From Pomacea canaliculata (lineage: Eukaryota; Mollusca; Gastropoda; Architaenioglossa; Ampullariidae), in the NCBI RefSeq assembly GCF_003073045.1, contig NC_037599.1, forward strand, positions 1,240,001 through 1,304,000: a DNA stretch of 64,000 nucleotides, in the 5' to 3' direction. Below, piece after piece: positions 53,371 to 64,000 of this stretch. The first letter of the stretch is position 1. Each line of letters begins with the position of its first letter. Under the pieces are notes generated by a model. The model did not search any database and was not told the DNA's origin. It saw nothing but the letters and a program-made list of their open reading frames with translations. The position numbers were made by a program, and so were the translations under genes.

Positions 53371-54872
53371 CAGGAGTGAACACCTCAGTAGTCTTCATGT
53401 GAGCTTTGATGAGCACTGGAGAACTGTCTGCTATTACTGTTCGCTAGCAATGTACAGTTTAACATGTCAGCAGCAAACTGCTGGAGGAACTAGTATGCCA
53501 CATGCTGACTGGTCTTAATATTTGGCGCATTAATAATTAATTTGTGTAGGTAATTTCTGTTGTTATCAGACGATGTTTTCAAAGTTAGCAACCCTCTTGT
53601 GTAGTTTATACAATCACATCAATATACCAGCCTATGTTTGCCAATTATTATCTGTTATAATGTTAAAACGAATGGATTATGATTACCAACCAGCTTACAA
53701 TTAACAAATTTATTAGCATCAAATATTAATATCTAAGTCACAAGCTGCATCTAGGGTAGCCATTCTTTTGCAGTTCTGTCCTCTTTCATGCTCACGCGCG
53801 CACTACCATTTTGAATTTGAGATTAAATCTATGGTGTTGATGATACACTTGAAACAATCTACACATTTAGTCTTTTAGCTTGCCTAGCTGGTAAGTTGAT
53901 CACCTGTACAGGTAAGAAGATTGTGACCGGGTGTTTGGTGAAGAGTAGAAGCGTTTTTACATCGACTTTCATTTTTTAGATGGAGACAAGATTTAGTGTA
54001 ATAACAATACGTTGTGTTGTGGGCGAATGCGGGTATAGTAATGTCGAAATTGAAATGAACGGTTACAAAACATTTGCCAAGGAAAAAGTGATTTTTGGTC
54101 CTCATTTTTTACGTGCTTCCCCAAGCGAAGGATGCGACAAGAGTCACTGTTGGTGTTAATGTCCACTTGTTGGTATGTAACCGAACAACAAGTTGTTATC
54201 TTACTGGGGAGGATTTTACCTGTATATCTCTTCAACTTTTGCTAATATTGCCGTCATTGCTAAAATCGACATCTTTCATCATTGTGCCTCTATAAAGTGG
54301 ACTTGTCATATCGATACACCTATCATCGCCCCCTGCCGTTGATTAAGAGTTACAGGGAGCTGGGGTAGACCGACGGTAAGTGACAGTAATCACGACAGTA
54401 TTCTTTGGATGAGCATCATCGTCGTCGTCATCGTCATCGTCATCACCATCAATTGCCATAACCATTATCGTCATTATTATTAACAACAGCCTGTAAGCGG
54501 TGCTTATAACATCTTTCATGATGAGATTGTGTCGCCTCCTTCACATCCTTTGTGTCGCTGTTTCTAATTGCGTATTTTTTTATTTTTACTGATCATGGTT
54601 GTTTCAAGTTTTAATACATAGATATTAGAAGATAACTTTAGTAGCCGAGTAGGTGGAAAATAGATTGACACGATTTACAGAGAAAGAAAATGTCAACTTG
54701 CAAATTTAGTAAGTGTAATTAATAATTAATTCAATGTCTAGGCAGGACGAATTTCAGATTTAGTCAAATAAACAAATAAAAGGCAGACAGCCGAACGCCG
54801 ACAGACACAAAGATGGAGACTGATATCCAGTCAGGCGTAACACAGAGAAACAATGTCACGCACCGTTAGCCT
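53371..54872. other. Receptor 6 UTR intron; (TCG/TCA)n tract
   Basis: Non-coding. Includes a trinucleotide tract (cgtcgtcgtcatcgtcatcg) at 54418-54450. The first 300 bases resemble the same region of units 4 and 5. Confidence 0.5.
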
Positions 54873-54878
54873 ACTTAC

Positions 54879-55215
54879 TGCTGGGAGAAACGCCGGCTGA
54901 TGTCACGGAGAGCGTCCTTTGACCTCAAATGTTGTAAGGGTCCAATGAGTATTCAGGGCGGGTACGAATGATTGTACGGGCGGCTACGATGCTGAGTGTG
55001 AGTGGAGAGGAAGACATCGTTAGTGAGTACAAGTTCCCGTAACTCTATTTACTGTTGTCCGCCATCTTGGACCCTGCCCGCGTCATCAGTGCATTACGTC
55101 ATAATCACAGTACGTATGAGCATGACGACAGCTGAACGTGACGTAAGGAAAAAGCGCGAAGGAATACAGCAAGGATTGACGACGGTGCCGACACTACCGC
55201 TGATATAATATAGTC
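54879..55215 (-). promoter_or_regulatory. Receptor 6 5' module (class II)
   Basis: Donor CCAGCA|GTAAGT with exon end 54879. The upstream ORF is in CAAGATGGCGGAC, an even better YY1-type context, with a 34-base insert (ctacgatgctgagtgtgagt... near 54985) in the leader. Upstream it matches receptor 3's module (tgacgtaagg, gaatacagcaagg, ccgctgatataatatagtcc) and lacks the right palindrome arm. Confidence 0.6.
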
Positions 55216-58030
55216 CTACTGGTAGGTGTCGGAAACCTACATCAATACCCAAAGATCAGAGTGCAACTGGGGGCAGCTCGATATAAAAGCACAAAACAAT
55301 ACCCAAACCTATACATATATGCCAAACAAACTCGTGCATTCACGTTTCAGACACCTGCATTCACGACAAAAATATTTTAAATGATTCCATTATGCACTAT
55401 ACATGAATATATTTTGAAATGCAATATGAGCCTACGAGGGCCGTTCAAAAAGTTTTAATGGTGTTGATGGATCACAGCTTTGATATACAGCTCCTAGGTT
55501 CAGTTGTCAAAAGCAGAATAGATCGGTCAAAGGTTAAGAACGTCGATAAAATCGTCAGGAGGTCGTTGATGTCCACATTATCACTACGAAGATAGATTTT
55601 GCAGAACTAGTTGCTTCATATGTAAAAATGTACGTGTTTAGAATCGCTTGCTTCCAGCCTGGTGTATATGTGTGAAAGCATTGTTTACCTAAACTAAATC
55701 AACAAAATAAGGTGTTGATTATGTGTGGTGAAACTGGCCCCATGATTAGTAACAACGAAAAGTTTATTGCCAAGTTAACTTTTAAATATACTGTACATTC
55801 TTACGTACAAGAATGAATCACTTCTTTAAATATTCTGTAAAATAATACAATTTAAGCAAGTGCTTTTCAATTTATTTTTCGAAGACACGTTTGCTAGAGA
55901 CGGAGGATATTTAGAGTGCAAATATAAGAGTACAAATATGTAAAATGTTTGACAAGTATATCAGCAGCAGTCGTGTTGGCTACGTGTGGATGTACAACTG
56001 GCAAGGATTGTCATGCAAATATTAACATAACTGTGAGGTTTTGTTTTTGTATGTATAAAAGGTGTTTTAGTGTAATACTGTGAGATAGTAAGAAAGAGAA
56101 ACAGATTCACTTTTCTGGGTAGAGATCATCATGTAATATTCTGGGGACAGTGTATTAGTAAGTGTGAACTATAACAGTACAAGTCTATTAAAGTTTTAAA
56201 TGTTTTGCGAAAACACGTAATGTACGTATATGAATAGGTATAGTATCAAGATGGACATTTATTATGGATATTAATAACAGGGGTATCCGGCATTGCTCGG
56301 GGTGATCGAAAAATGACTTGGTGACTCATATATATATATAATAATCACATTTATATACGCCTTTCTTCAGCAGCAGTAGGACTCAAAAGTGCTTGGCAGT
56401 AATGAGAGTGCACTTATAGTGTGCCTCCCTGTCGTCAAGACAAGCTCACTGCACTGCCCAGGAACATCAAATAACAGTCCAATGAAGAAAAAAACACGAA
56501 GATGGGGCGGTGATGTGACATAACCAGCACACAATGTGGCGATGGCCAGTTTCTCGTAGAGAAAGATGCAGTAAGAAGATCAAGCCAGTTGGAGATCAGC
56601 TTCAAGAATGCGATGCAGACAAAAATTCATCTTCAATCAACATGGTGTAAGCAAGTGTTTTCAAAGCACTATCTTCATGCACGCCGATTGTAGAAGTGAA
56701 CGATACAAATGAAGACCTTGTCCTCATTCTTGGCTTTTGTTAGACGTTCACATCACAGTAGAGCGAGGCCTGGAACTTTGTCCCTAGCCTTAGTCTTTTA
56801 TAAGATTTTTTAACATGATTTTACGATTGATCTACGCGTGTGTGTGTGTGTGAGAGATAGATAGTGAGAGAGGAAGGGAGTCTTATTTCCTTGCGATCTC
56901 TGGCAATGCGGACGTGGAATGTGCTCGTGCGCTCGCGCTCTTGTGTCATACTGACCTCTATTCAACTTTCCTCTCTTGTCATAAATGTCCACTTGGGAAG
57001 GAGCAGCAGTAAAAGAATTCACTCAAACCTCCCTTGATCCACTGATCTATAACACCATCCTTCTTTTTCTCACACGTATTCCACCTTCATTCTCATTTCC
57101 CTCCTTTGCCTTCTTGCCAACATCAGTTTTCTCTGACGAGTCTGTTTGGACAGTTGAAAAATGAAAACAAACTTGTAACAAGCAGCCAACGTATTTACAA
57201 AACCTCCTTAGTTCCGACAGTTACAAGTGATCTAACTTGAGTAAATAATTTTGTTTCTCTTCTGTCACGACGGAAATCTTCCATTTATCTCAGGCAGCAC
57301 TGACGCCGGGGTCATCCTGACCGCTCACCTCTGAACATCATTCTATTGAGCGGGATCCGGTTTGAATGTGTCCCTAGATGTATTAGTATGGTTTGTCTCT
57401 TGTGTTAGTATTGTTTGCTATGTTTGTCGCACAACAGACAGTGATAATTGTCGTGATTTAGTGAAGACCAAACCTTACTTTCGTTCACTCACACGGAAGT
57501 AGGGATACTCGTCGGCGCTTTTATCAAAGTCAAAATCTTTCCCACATAAGAGATTTACCCAAACACCAAAACTGACTCGAGAACTCTATCCATTCATCGA
57601 TGAATTCAATCATTTAACAGATTATTTAACAGATTATTTCATAATATCTTAAAACAGAGGTTACAGAGAAAGTCTCCCAGAGAGAGAATGGAGAGAGAGA
57701 GAATGAGGGAAAGAGAGAGAGAATGTGAGAGAGAGAATGAGAGAGAGAAAGAGGGAAAGAGAGAGAGATTCAGTTAAAGACTAAAGACAGCTTGAGACAG
57801 ACATTCTCAATGAGACAGACACCTTTACCTTCTCAGTCGTGGGGACGACAGACTGCCTCCCTCAAGATGTGTGCAGAAATGTCTCTCCTTAAATAATTGA
57901 ATTTCTTCTCATCGTTATCATTAACATTAACATTGCCTTTAGCAACTCAACCGTGAATCTTTAGATCTTCAAATCTTAACTTTTAGAAATAAAAATAATT
58001 GTGCATAAAGTTCAATAAGGGAAATTTTTT
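55216..58030. other. Intergenic region, no gene seen; mariner-like end and GA tract
   Basis: About 2.8 kb. At 55437-55455 stands acgagggccgttcaaaaag, close to the ends of mariner elements, with no partner end found nearby. A (TA)n run lies at 56329-56340, a short (GT)n at about 56838-56850, and a (GAGA)-rich tract at 57676-57770. Short open frames lack family features. Confidence 0.45.
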
Positions 58031-58036
58031 TTCCCA

Positions 58037-59044
58037 TTACGAATGAAGCGTGGCTAGACACTCGGACACATACTTGTAAAGAGCTGTGCGGAACTTGGAC
58101 GAAAACGCCAAGTAGAAGACGATGTTGATGCCAGAGTTTATCTGCTGCAGGAGCTGGATGGCGGAATAAATATTGCGAAAGTTTACCAACTCATCGTGTC
58201 TTAAGTCCATTTGAAACATGTTCCAGTACCTGTAACTAACATGAAATATCTCTCCAACGAGATACGACAACACAGTGCACAGCGACATCAACACCACGGA
58301 CAGCGTCAGACGTCGGCTGCTGCCCCACCTACCCGGGTGTTGCTGATGTCTTGAAAATGAAGAAGAAACTGGTGATGATGTTGAGCGCAGTTTCATAATA
58401 AGGAGAACGTTGAAGACGACGAGTAGAAGAATGGGGAACACGAGGCTGAGTACTGACAAAATGACAATGCTGACGGCCATGACTTGTACATCGTATATTT
58501 TGTCAAATGAAGCAGTTTTTACCCACAACTGGAAATAGGTGAAATAGAGCGTGATCCCCAGACACCAGACAAAGATGACTAGACACCCGACGAGGACCTG
58601 GCGTCGTGGTAGAAGACGTCCGTTGTAAACCTGTTGAGGTCGGTACACACCCAGCCAGCGACACACTGCTATCTGTAGAGTCGTGTGTACAGACACTAGT
58701 CGAGGAAGACAGGATAAAGTATTTAATGTGATGGACAGTGAACTGTCAGTGTCTTTATAATAAAACAATAACACGGGGATGAACAAGACGAGGAAGGTGG
58801 TGTCCCACACGGCCAGATACTTGAACAGGAAGATGGAGGCGCTGTACTTGGTCTGGGTGTTCCACACGGTCAGTGACACGAGGTTACACACAATACCCAG
58901 CAATGATACGGGTACACTGCCTGCCGTGTCGATGTAGTAATACAGCCATTGGTGCATATGGTCAGCAGAATCCGCTTTAGAAATTGTTGTTGCGTAGAAG
59001 TCTGCACTAACATCTGTGGAACTATTTTCACGAAAAACGTGCAT
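58037..59044 (-). CDS. Receptor 7: atypical class A GPCR, intact, distant
   Basis: 335 residues from ATG 59044 (MHVFRENSSTDVSADF; NSS is a probable N-glycan site). The longer frame begins at a TTG in a GATTGCAG acceptor, so it is not the start. TM1 GIVCNLVSLTVWNTQTKYS, TM2 FLFKYLAVWD, TM3 ends IAVCRWLGVYRPQQVYNGRL (CRW replaces DRY), TM5 FPILLLVVFNVLLIMKL, TM6 RLTLSVVLMSLCTVLSYL, TM7 NSGINIVFYLAFSSKFR. It keeps the family's NIxFY. Position 3.25 is Ser and a Cys sits at 3.33. No class I/II 5' module was found upstream within about 2 kb. Confidence 0.92.
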   Translation of the reverse strand: MHVFRENSSTDVSADFYATTISKADSADHMHQWLYYYIDTAGSVPVSLLGIVCNLVSLTVWNTQTKYSASIFLFKYLAVWDTTFLVLFIPVLLFYYKDTDSSLSITLNTLSCLPRLVSVHTTLQIAVCRWLGVYRPQQVYNGRLLPRRQVLVGCLVIFVWCLGITLYFTYFQLWVKTASFDKIYDVQVMAVSIVILSVLSLVFPILLLVVFNVLLIMKLRSTSSPVSSSFSRHQQHPGRWGSSRRLTLSVVLMSLCTVLSYLVGEIFHVSYRYWNMFQMDLRHDELVNFRNIYSAIQLLQQINSGINIVFYLAFSSKFRTALYKYVSECLATLHS

Positions 59045-59791
59045 TTTCTTTTGGTGTGTATTTCCAAGAAAAAAAGGAGTGGACTGCAATCAGCAATGAC
59101 CAGAGCTGTGAAATGCTTTCTTTCTCCAGCAATTTATCTGTTAGTGCATCTTGTGTTTTACAAGAGTGATTATGACTGCTCACATCTGTTGGCATATTTG
59201 TACTCAGCCTCACGATTGGTTCTCCACTTTATCGGAGTATTCTCAGAAGACGGGAAGCCTGGCTGTCACTTTTCTTTCCATAATTGTTTTGTTCCTGTGT
59301 GAATCACACTGTTTCCTGCTATATTTTCTATTAACTCGGTGTGTGTCGATCAGGCCGAACGTGCAGTCCGTCAACCGTGAGCCCGATGGTGGAGCTGCAC
59401 GCGCTGTTTGGTGGTTACATGTTACAAAGACCTGCCCCACCTCGCCTACCCTCGTAACACTGGACAGACTTCTAAGAAGGTTTGTGGAAATTATCTTCTC
59501 TAGAGGATTAACATAATTAGTATATATATAGCTGTCAGCATCAAGATAACTATCACAGCAAACTCAATTAGTCGCCTCTCCAAAGTCAGAAAATAAGTAA
59601 ATACTAAATCCAATGTTATTTCAAAATAGCCTGGTGCTAGTATACTCGTACTGACTGGCTGGTTGGATTACCGAGAAAGTGCTTCTACCTAGAGGTGATT
59701 TCGTACTATAAGGGGATAAAAACGGTAGAGGATAGGACAATACCTACCCAGTGATATGAACAGGTGTCACAGAGACTGTGCCGAGGCGTTT

Positions 59792-59836
59792 ACTGTATTG
59801 GTGACAAGCGAGTGTTTGAACCACTAAACTATCGGA
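59792..59836 (-). pseudogene. tRNA-Asp-like 5' half (tRNA pseudogene or SINE head)
   Basis: The minus strand reads TCCGATAGTTTAGTGGTTCA followed by AACACTCGCTTGTCACC. This matches the acceptor-to-D-arm and anticodon-arm part of eukaryotic tRNA-Asp, with GTC where the anticodon belongs. The T-arm and 3' acceptor are absent, so it is not a working tRNA. Confidence 0.55.
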
Positions 59837-59850
59837 CGCCCCGTACTTTA

Positions 59851-60144
59851 ACTTGTGACCTCGTCATCTCGTGTGTCATCTCCATAGACTGTGACCTCGT
59901 CATCTCGTGTGTCAGAGTAGACTGTGACCTCGTCATCTCGCGTGTCAGAGTAGACTGTGACCTCGTCATCTCGTGTGTCAGAGTAGACTGTGACCTCGTC
60001 ATCTCGTGTGTCAGAGTAGACTGTGACCTCGTCATCTCGCGTGTCAGAGTAGACTGTGACCTCGTCATCTCGTGTGTCAGAGTAGACTGTGACCTCGTCA
60101 TCTCGCGTGTCATCTCCATAGACTGTGACCTCGTCATCACCGTG
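59851..60144. repeat. 33-bp minisatellite bracketed by 36-bp variants
   Basis: One 36-base unit (59851-59886), six 33-base units (59887-60084, each starting gactgtgacctcgtcatctc), a second 36-base unit (60085-60120) and a partial unit. The 36-base units end atctccata instead of agagta. All unit lengths are multiples of three, so long frames open on both strands by chance. Confidence 0.95.
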
Positions 60145-61125
60145 ACTGTGTTGATGTGTCATCTCAATCTCTCTGTACAGCCTGAAAATGGACAATCACG
60201 AGCCTCGCTGTCCAGTTGGCTCCGTCGCCGTGTGGACATGCAGGACCACTCACCCCGGGTGACTTGTGATGTGTGCACTATGACTGTTCAGTGTCTGCTG
60301 AGCTTGTGTTCTTCCCTTGCTAACCTCTTGGTGCTGCTTTATACGACATGTTTGCTTGGAGTCGATTTGGTGTTCAGTATTTTTTACTGTGATGTATCTT
60401 TATTAAAGACAATACACTTGTAGATACAGTGAATGTGTAAAGCCCTCTAGCTCGCTTATAGGACTGAAAAATTGTGAACGTAGGGGAACTTATTGTTCCA
60501 CAAAGTAGAAATGTAACATTGCCGTAGTGCCTAGAAGCACTTCGAAAAAAAGAAAAAAAGAAAAAAGGAAAGGTAGAAAAGATACTTGAGGTGCACCTTG
60601 CCTCACTTCATGGTGTGAGTTGTCAGGGACTGACTGTAAAAACACAATTAAAAAAGCTTTATGTATGTCACATGTACAACAGAAATAAATTTCACTCAAA
60701 TTAAACTTCAATTTTTATTAAAAGGTGTGAAAACATACGACAATAATATTTATATATAAACACATACATAGAAGTGTGCAGATTTATTATCCAGGTGAGT
60801 ATATATATAATAGAAGATTGAGGTAAAAAAAAGTAATAACTGCTTTTAATGATATTATAACAATAATAATTATAATAATACTGGTTTGTAACATTTTTAC
60901 TCTTTCTCTTCAGGGTGGTCAACGTGACCTTGTCTATCCATTAAATTGTGAAGACATCCTTTGTAGTGCTATTTGCTTGTGATAACATAAACACTGAAGT
61001 GTGGAGACATTAGCAACAAACTGACGTGTGGTGATGTTGAGGCAAGTATTTATAACGAGAACTGAAGTAAGGAGAAAAGCTAGTTTGTTACCAGGAGACA
61101 CAATGGAAATAGATAAATGGACCGC
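60145..61125. other. Spacer, no gene seen
   Basis: AT-rich with an A/G homopurine run near 60545-60572. No coding frame is supported. Confidence 0.4.
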
Positions 61126-61126
61126 A

Positions 61127-61242
<116 letters not shown>

Positions 61243-61579
61243 GTTTAATGCCGCTCTACTTACAACAAGAGTTGATGTGTGTTTTTATTTATTGTGTCTA
61301 ACATGTTTACAATTAGAGGCACATAACAATACGCCGTCATGTAAAGAGTGAAAATCAAACATCATAAGTGTGAAACATTTTTCTGAAAAGAACATATTTG
61401 TTACACAAAAATACAAACAAACTTTAGTCCGGAATGTACACATTACTTGTATCGGTATTATTAGGAAACAGTGAACATGACGAAACATTATTATCTGCTT
61501 GCTTTCCTAGTATTTAGTATGTAAACATTGTAAAAACATCACTAATAAAGAATAATGCAATCACTTTAAGAACATCATT

Positions 61580-62335
61580 TTAATATGAGAATATCAGAAA
61601 TAAATCATTAATAAAGAATAATGTAAATATCGTAAGAACATCATTACCAGTGTAGAATAATGTAAATATCGTAAGAATATCATTACCAGTGTACAATAAT
61701 GTAAATATCGTGAGAACATCATTACCAGTGTAGAACAATGTAAATATCGTAAGGAGATAATCCCCAATGAAGACTAATACAAGCATGGTAGAATTATCGA
61801 TCATCAAGAAAAATTAATGTAAGCATCGTACGAACGTCATCACCAGAAGAAAATATTGTAAACATTTTAGGAATATTACCATCAATAAGGAATAATGTAA
61901 ATATCGTAAGAACATCATCAATGAAGAAGAACAAGATAAACATGATAAGAACATCACCAGTAAAGAATAATGTAAGCATTAAAAGTACATCATAAACAGA
62001 GAATAATGTAAACATCATAACATCATCAGTAGAGAATAGTGTAAATATCTTAAGAACATCATCAATACAGAAGAAAAATTTAAACATGATAAGAACATCA
62101 CCAGTAAAGAATAATGTAAACATCATAACATCATCAGTAGAGAATAATGTAAACAGTAATATCATGAGCAGCAGAGAATAAACAGAGTACTAACATCATC
62201 AGTATCGAATAATGTAAACATCTTAAAACCATCAGTAGAGAATAATGTGAACAGAATAATTACATCATCAGCAGAGAATAATGTAAACATCTTAAAACCA
62301 TCAGTAGAGAATAATGTAAACAACATCAGTAAAGA
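61580..62335. repeat. Degenerate minisatellite with ~30-40-bp units
   Basis: Repeated blocks of the form aataatgtaaatatcgtaag followed by aacatcattaccagtgta (four clear 39-base copies at 61615-61755), then looser versions (aacatcatcagtagagaata) to 62335. A related piece occurs at 63078-63135. AT-rich with no coding content. Confidence 0.85.
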
Positions 62336-62539
62336 ATTCGTAGATAACTGCCCTTTGTCATGTTCTCCATATTAGAACAGTGTCAAATATCAGCAAGGCA
62401 TTGGAACAGCAACAAACAAACAAATATAACAAAACAAAGCAAACAACAGCAAAATGGTGTGTGATTTTCCCCTTTTTAAATCTCGTTAGCTTCTCTAAGT
62501 CCAGTTTCCATTGTCTCGCATGAGAGAATATAGTTTACA

Positions 62540-62740
62540 GGTTAGACTGGTGTCTGAACTGAGAGACACGCTGGTTCGATACCTGTGTTGTGCAGGAAAC
62601 TTTTCCCAGTCAACCAAGCTGTCGGGAATGGGTACCTGACTCCTTAGAGGAAGGTAAGGCAGCGAGGGAGAGATGGTCATCGTCCTCACACAAAGAGTAG
62701 AGTGATGGTCTCTAACATCTCACTCGCACCATCCTCTCTC
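62540..62740 (+). mobile_element. tRNA-derived SINE (copy 2)
   Basis: A box-like ggttagactggtg (about 62539-62551) and B box GGTTCGATACC (62573-62583), then the same body as the 41.5 kb copy (cagtcaaccaagctgtcggg, gtacctgactcc, ggtctctaacatctcac). The orientation is opposite to that of copy 1. Confidence 0.75.
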
Positions 62741-62744
62741 ATGC

Positions 62745-63650
62745 TGACATTATTACCTCCCCGCGAATATCTTGCACTTAGATTTTGTATACACCTGGTT
62801 GTGTTGCAATCTACAACTCATCAAAAGGCGACACATGATAACAGTTGTATTTCTGTTGTTTACACGACATGTACACAGCTTAAAAATAATAATAAAGATC
62901 AAGCCTTACAAATATTTTAAACGTTGGAGACTTTGAACATGATTACGAAACGTTTGCTACAAGTAAGATGAAGACAACAACGAGAAAGTTTATATACAAG
63001 TAACTGTGAACTAGCACTGCAGCATGCGTATTTAACATTCATGGGAATTCAGGTAGAAGAAGAAGGAAAAGAAGATTACTTGTAAAGAATAATATAAACA
63101 TCACAAGAACATTAGCAGCAATAGAAAACAATGTAAAACGTTTGATAAAAATCAAGAAAGCAATTTCAAAAAAAAAAAAAAAAATGTAATTTACCAGTTA
63201 TCTATTTCAGTGATACCATAATTTTTATGTTGAAAACACACCTCATAACAGGAAGTCGATTACTTTATACATTTTGTGTTATGTGAATGAAATACAAGGA
63301 CTTCAGGAAACAGCTTTTACTTGTGAAGTGAGCACAAAGAAATCTTGAGAAAATATTCGATGAAGTTAAGGTATCTGTGCAAAGAGTCTCGATCTGAAAC
63401 AGATACATCTGTGCAGACAACATATGTACAGACAAACGTTTAAAGAAAACCTTACCTGCAAGTTTTGAGGTAAAATTTACTTAGTTTAGAGAGCATATAG
63501 CAGACACGTTGCAAGAGGGGGTATATTGAAAAAAATGAAAATAACCAAAACATCTTTACTAAACATGCTGCTACTCATACTGGGATAGACTGAACACTGA
63601 CATCAGACAACACGGACTGGACAACATTTTTGACAGCAGCAAAATTACCA
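62745..63650. other. AT-rich spacer, no gene seen
   Basis: Contains an (A)n run at about 63168-63184 and minisatellite-like pieces. No gene. Confidence 0.4.
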
Positions 63651-63717
63651 GCAATCCTCATCTAAGTGATTACCCAACTTCTTAATGAGGAAGTGGATTG
63701 TCAGACAAACAAACATG

Positions 63718-64000
63718 TCAGTCTGCTTCCTCCTGTGTGGGTTGATCAGATGGCTGATCTCCACTTGAACATTTACAGCATTTTGACAACGCTTTGCGAA
63801 AATTGGAAGAAAGGATATAATAAAATATAATGTTAATGCTAGAGTTGAGAAGCTCAGCGAGACTGGCAATTTGGACAACTGCGATGAGGATCAACAAATC
63901 TTTACTAGTACCGTAACCTTTATCAAGAATCACACACAAATGAATTATTAGAGCAGTCATGGCAGCCGGGTACGACAGTACAGAGAACAACGACATCAAC
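63718..64000 (-). CDS. Receptor 8: class A GPCR C-terminus, 5' part off window
   Basis: The frame is open to the window edge and ends at 63718. It begins within TM6 (DVVVLCSVLSYPAAMTA-like, read MSLFSVLSYPAAMTALI), then an extracellular loop, TM7 LNSSINIIFYYILSSNFRKA and a Cys-Ser-rich tail (CCKCSSGDQPSDQPTQEE). The NIIFY motif marks it as another member of the same array. The CCKC run just after helix 8 may be palmitoylated, which the other copies lack. Confidence 0.88.
   Translation of the reverse strand, partial: LMSLFSVLSYPAAMTALIIHLCVILDKGYGTSKDLLILIAVVQIASLAELLNSSINIIFYYILSSNFRKALSKCCKCSSGDQPSDQPTQEEAD

Noticed and set aside
55437-55462. Intact mariner transposon
   Set aside because: Only one mariner-like end (acgagggccgttcaaaaag) was seen. 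No opposite end and no transposase were found.
59829-60195. Long repeated-peptide frames on both strands (EMTRSQSTLTH, DDEVTVYSDTR)
   Set aside because: They exist only because the minisatellite unit is a multiple of three. There is no start context and no family match.
61580-62335. Possible CRISPR-like array
   Set aside because: Units are adjacent and degenerate with no distinct spacers, and the DNA is eukaryotic.

Overview
This is eukaryotic, intron-bearing, repeat-rich DNA, most likely from a mollusc and probably a gastropod. That reading rests on three things: a secreted tectonin-type lectin gene, a tandem array of atypical rhodopsin-like receptors of the kind expanded as candidate chemoreceptors in gastropods, and CR1/L2- and Rex1-like LINEs with tRNA-derived SINEs. 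The species is inferred from content only. No bacterial gene, CRISPR array or intact non-coding RNA gene was seen.

Layout. (1) 1-4.54 kb: the 5' part of a minus-strand tectonin gene with a TATA promoter, a non-coding first exon and three coding exons, the last cut by the window edge. (2) 4.7-5.7 kb: a decayed LINE. (3) 6.37-13.34 kb: a three-level nest of DNA transposons. A hAT-type MITE (8-bp target duplication) contains a Tigger element (TA duplication). The Tigger element contains a Kolobok-like element (TTAA duplication) with a DDE transposase and, on the opposite strand, a protein resembling the Cys-rich 'ballast' domain of P2X7 receptors. (4) 14.5-15.6 kb: a 206-bp MITE and a transposase fragment.

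(5) 16.8-64 kb: eight class A GPCR loci, all on the minus strand. They are one pseudogene (17.5 kb), six intact single-coding-exon genes (27.3, 33.3, 42.4, 45.3, 52.3 and 58.0 kb) and one gene cut by the right edge (63.7 kb). By sequence they form groups {1,2,3}, {4,5}, 6, 7 and 8, with the most similar copies on the left. The first five lie in large duplicated units that also carry old LINE pieces. Genes 1-6 share a conserved 5' module: a splice donor, a six-codon upstream ORF in a YY1-like context and CRE-like sites. In genes 1, 2, 4 and 5 this module also carries a large palindrome. The start codon follows directly after a 5'-UTR splice acceptor.

(6) Between the receptors: LINEs (21.5, 36.5-41.1 and 46.9-48.0 kb), a THAP-encoding DNA transposon (23.3-25.4 kb), a fossil Ty3/Gypsy fragment (~39.6-40.9 kb), two SINEs and several mini- and microsatellites.

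The receptors probably act as a family of alternative sensory receptors driven from duplicated promoters. Their ligand is unknown. They lack the usual D/ERY aspartate, the NPxxY proline and the TM3 disulfide cysteine. The transposon layers can be ordered in time because empty sites survive in sister duplicated units.
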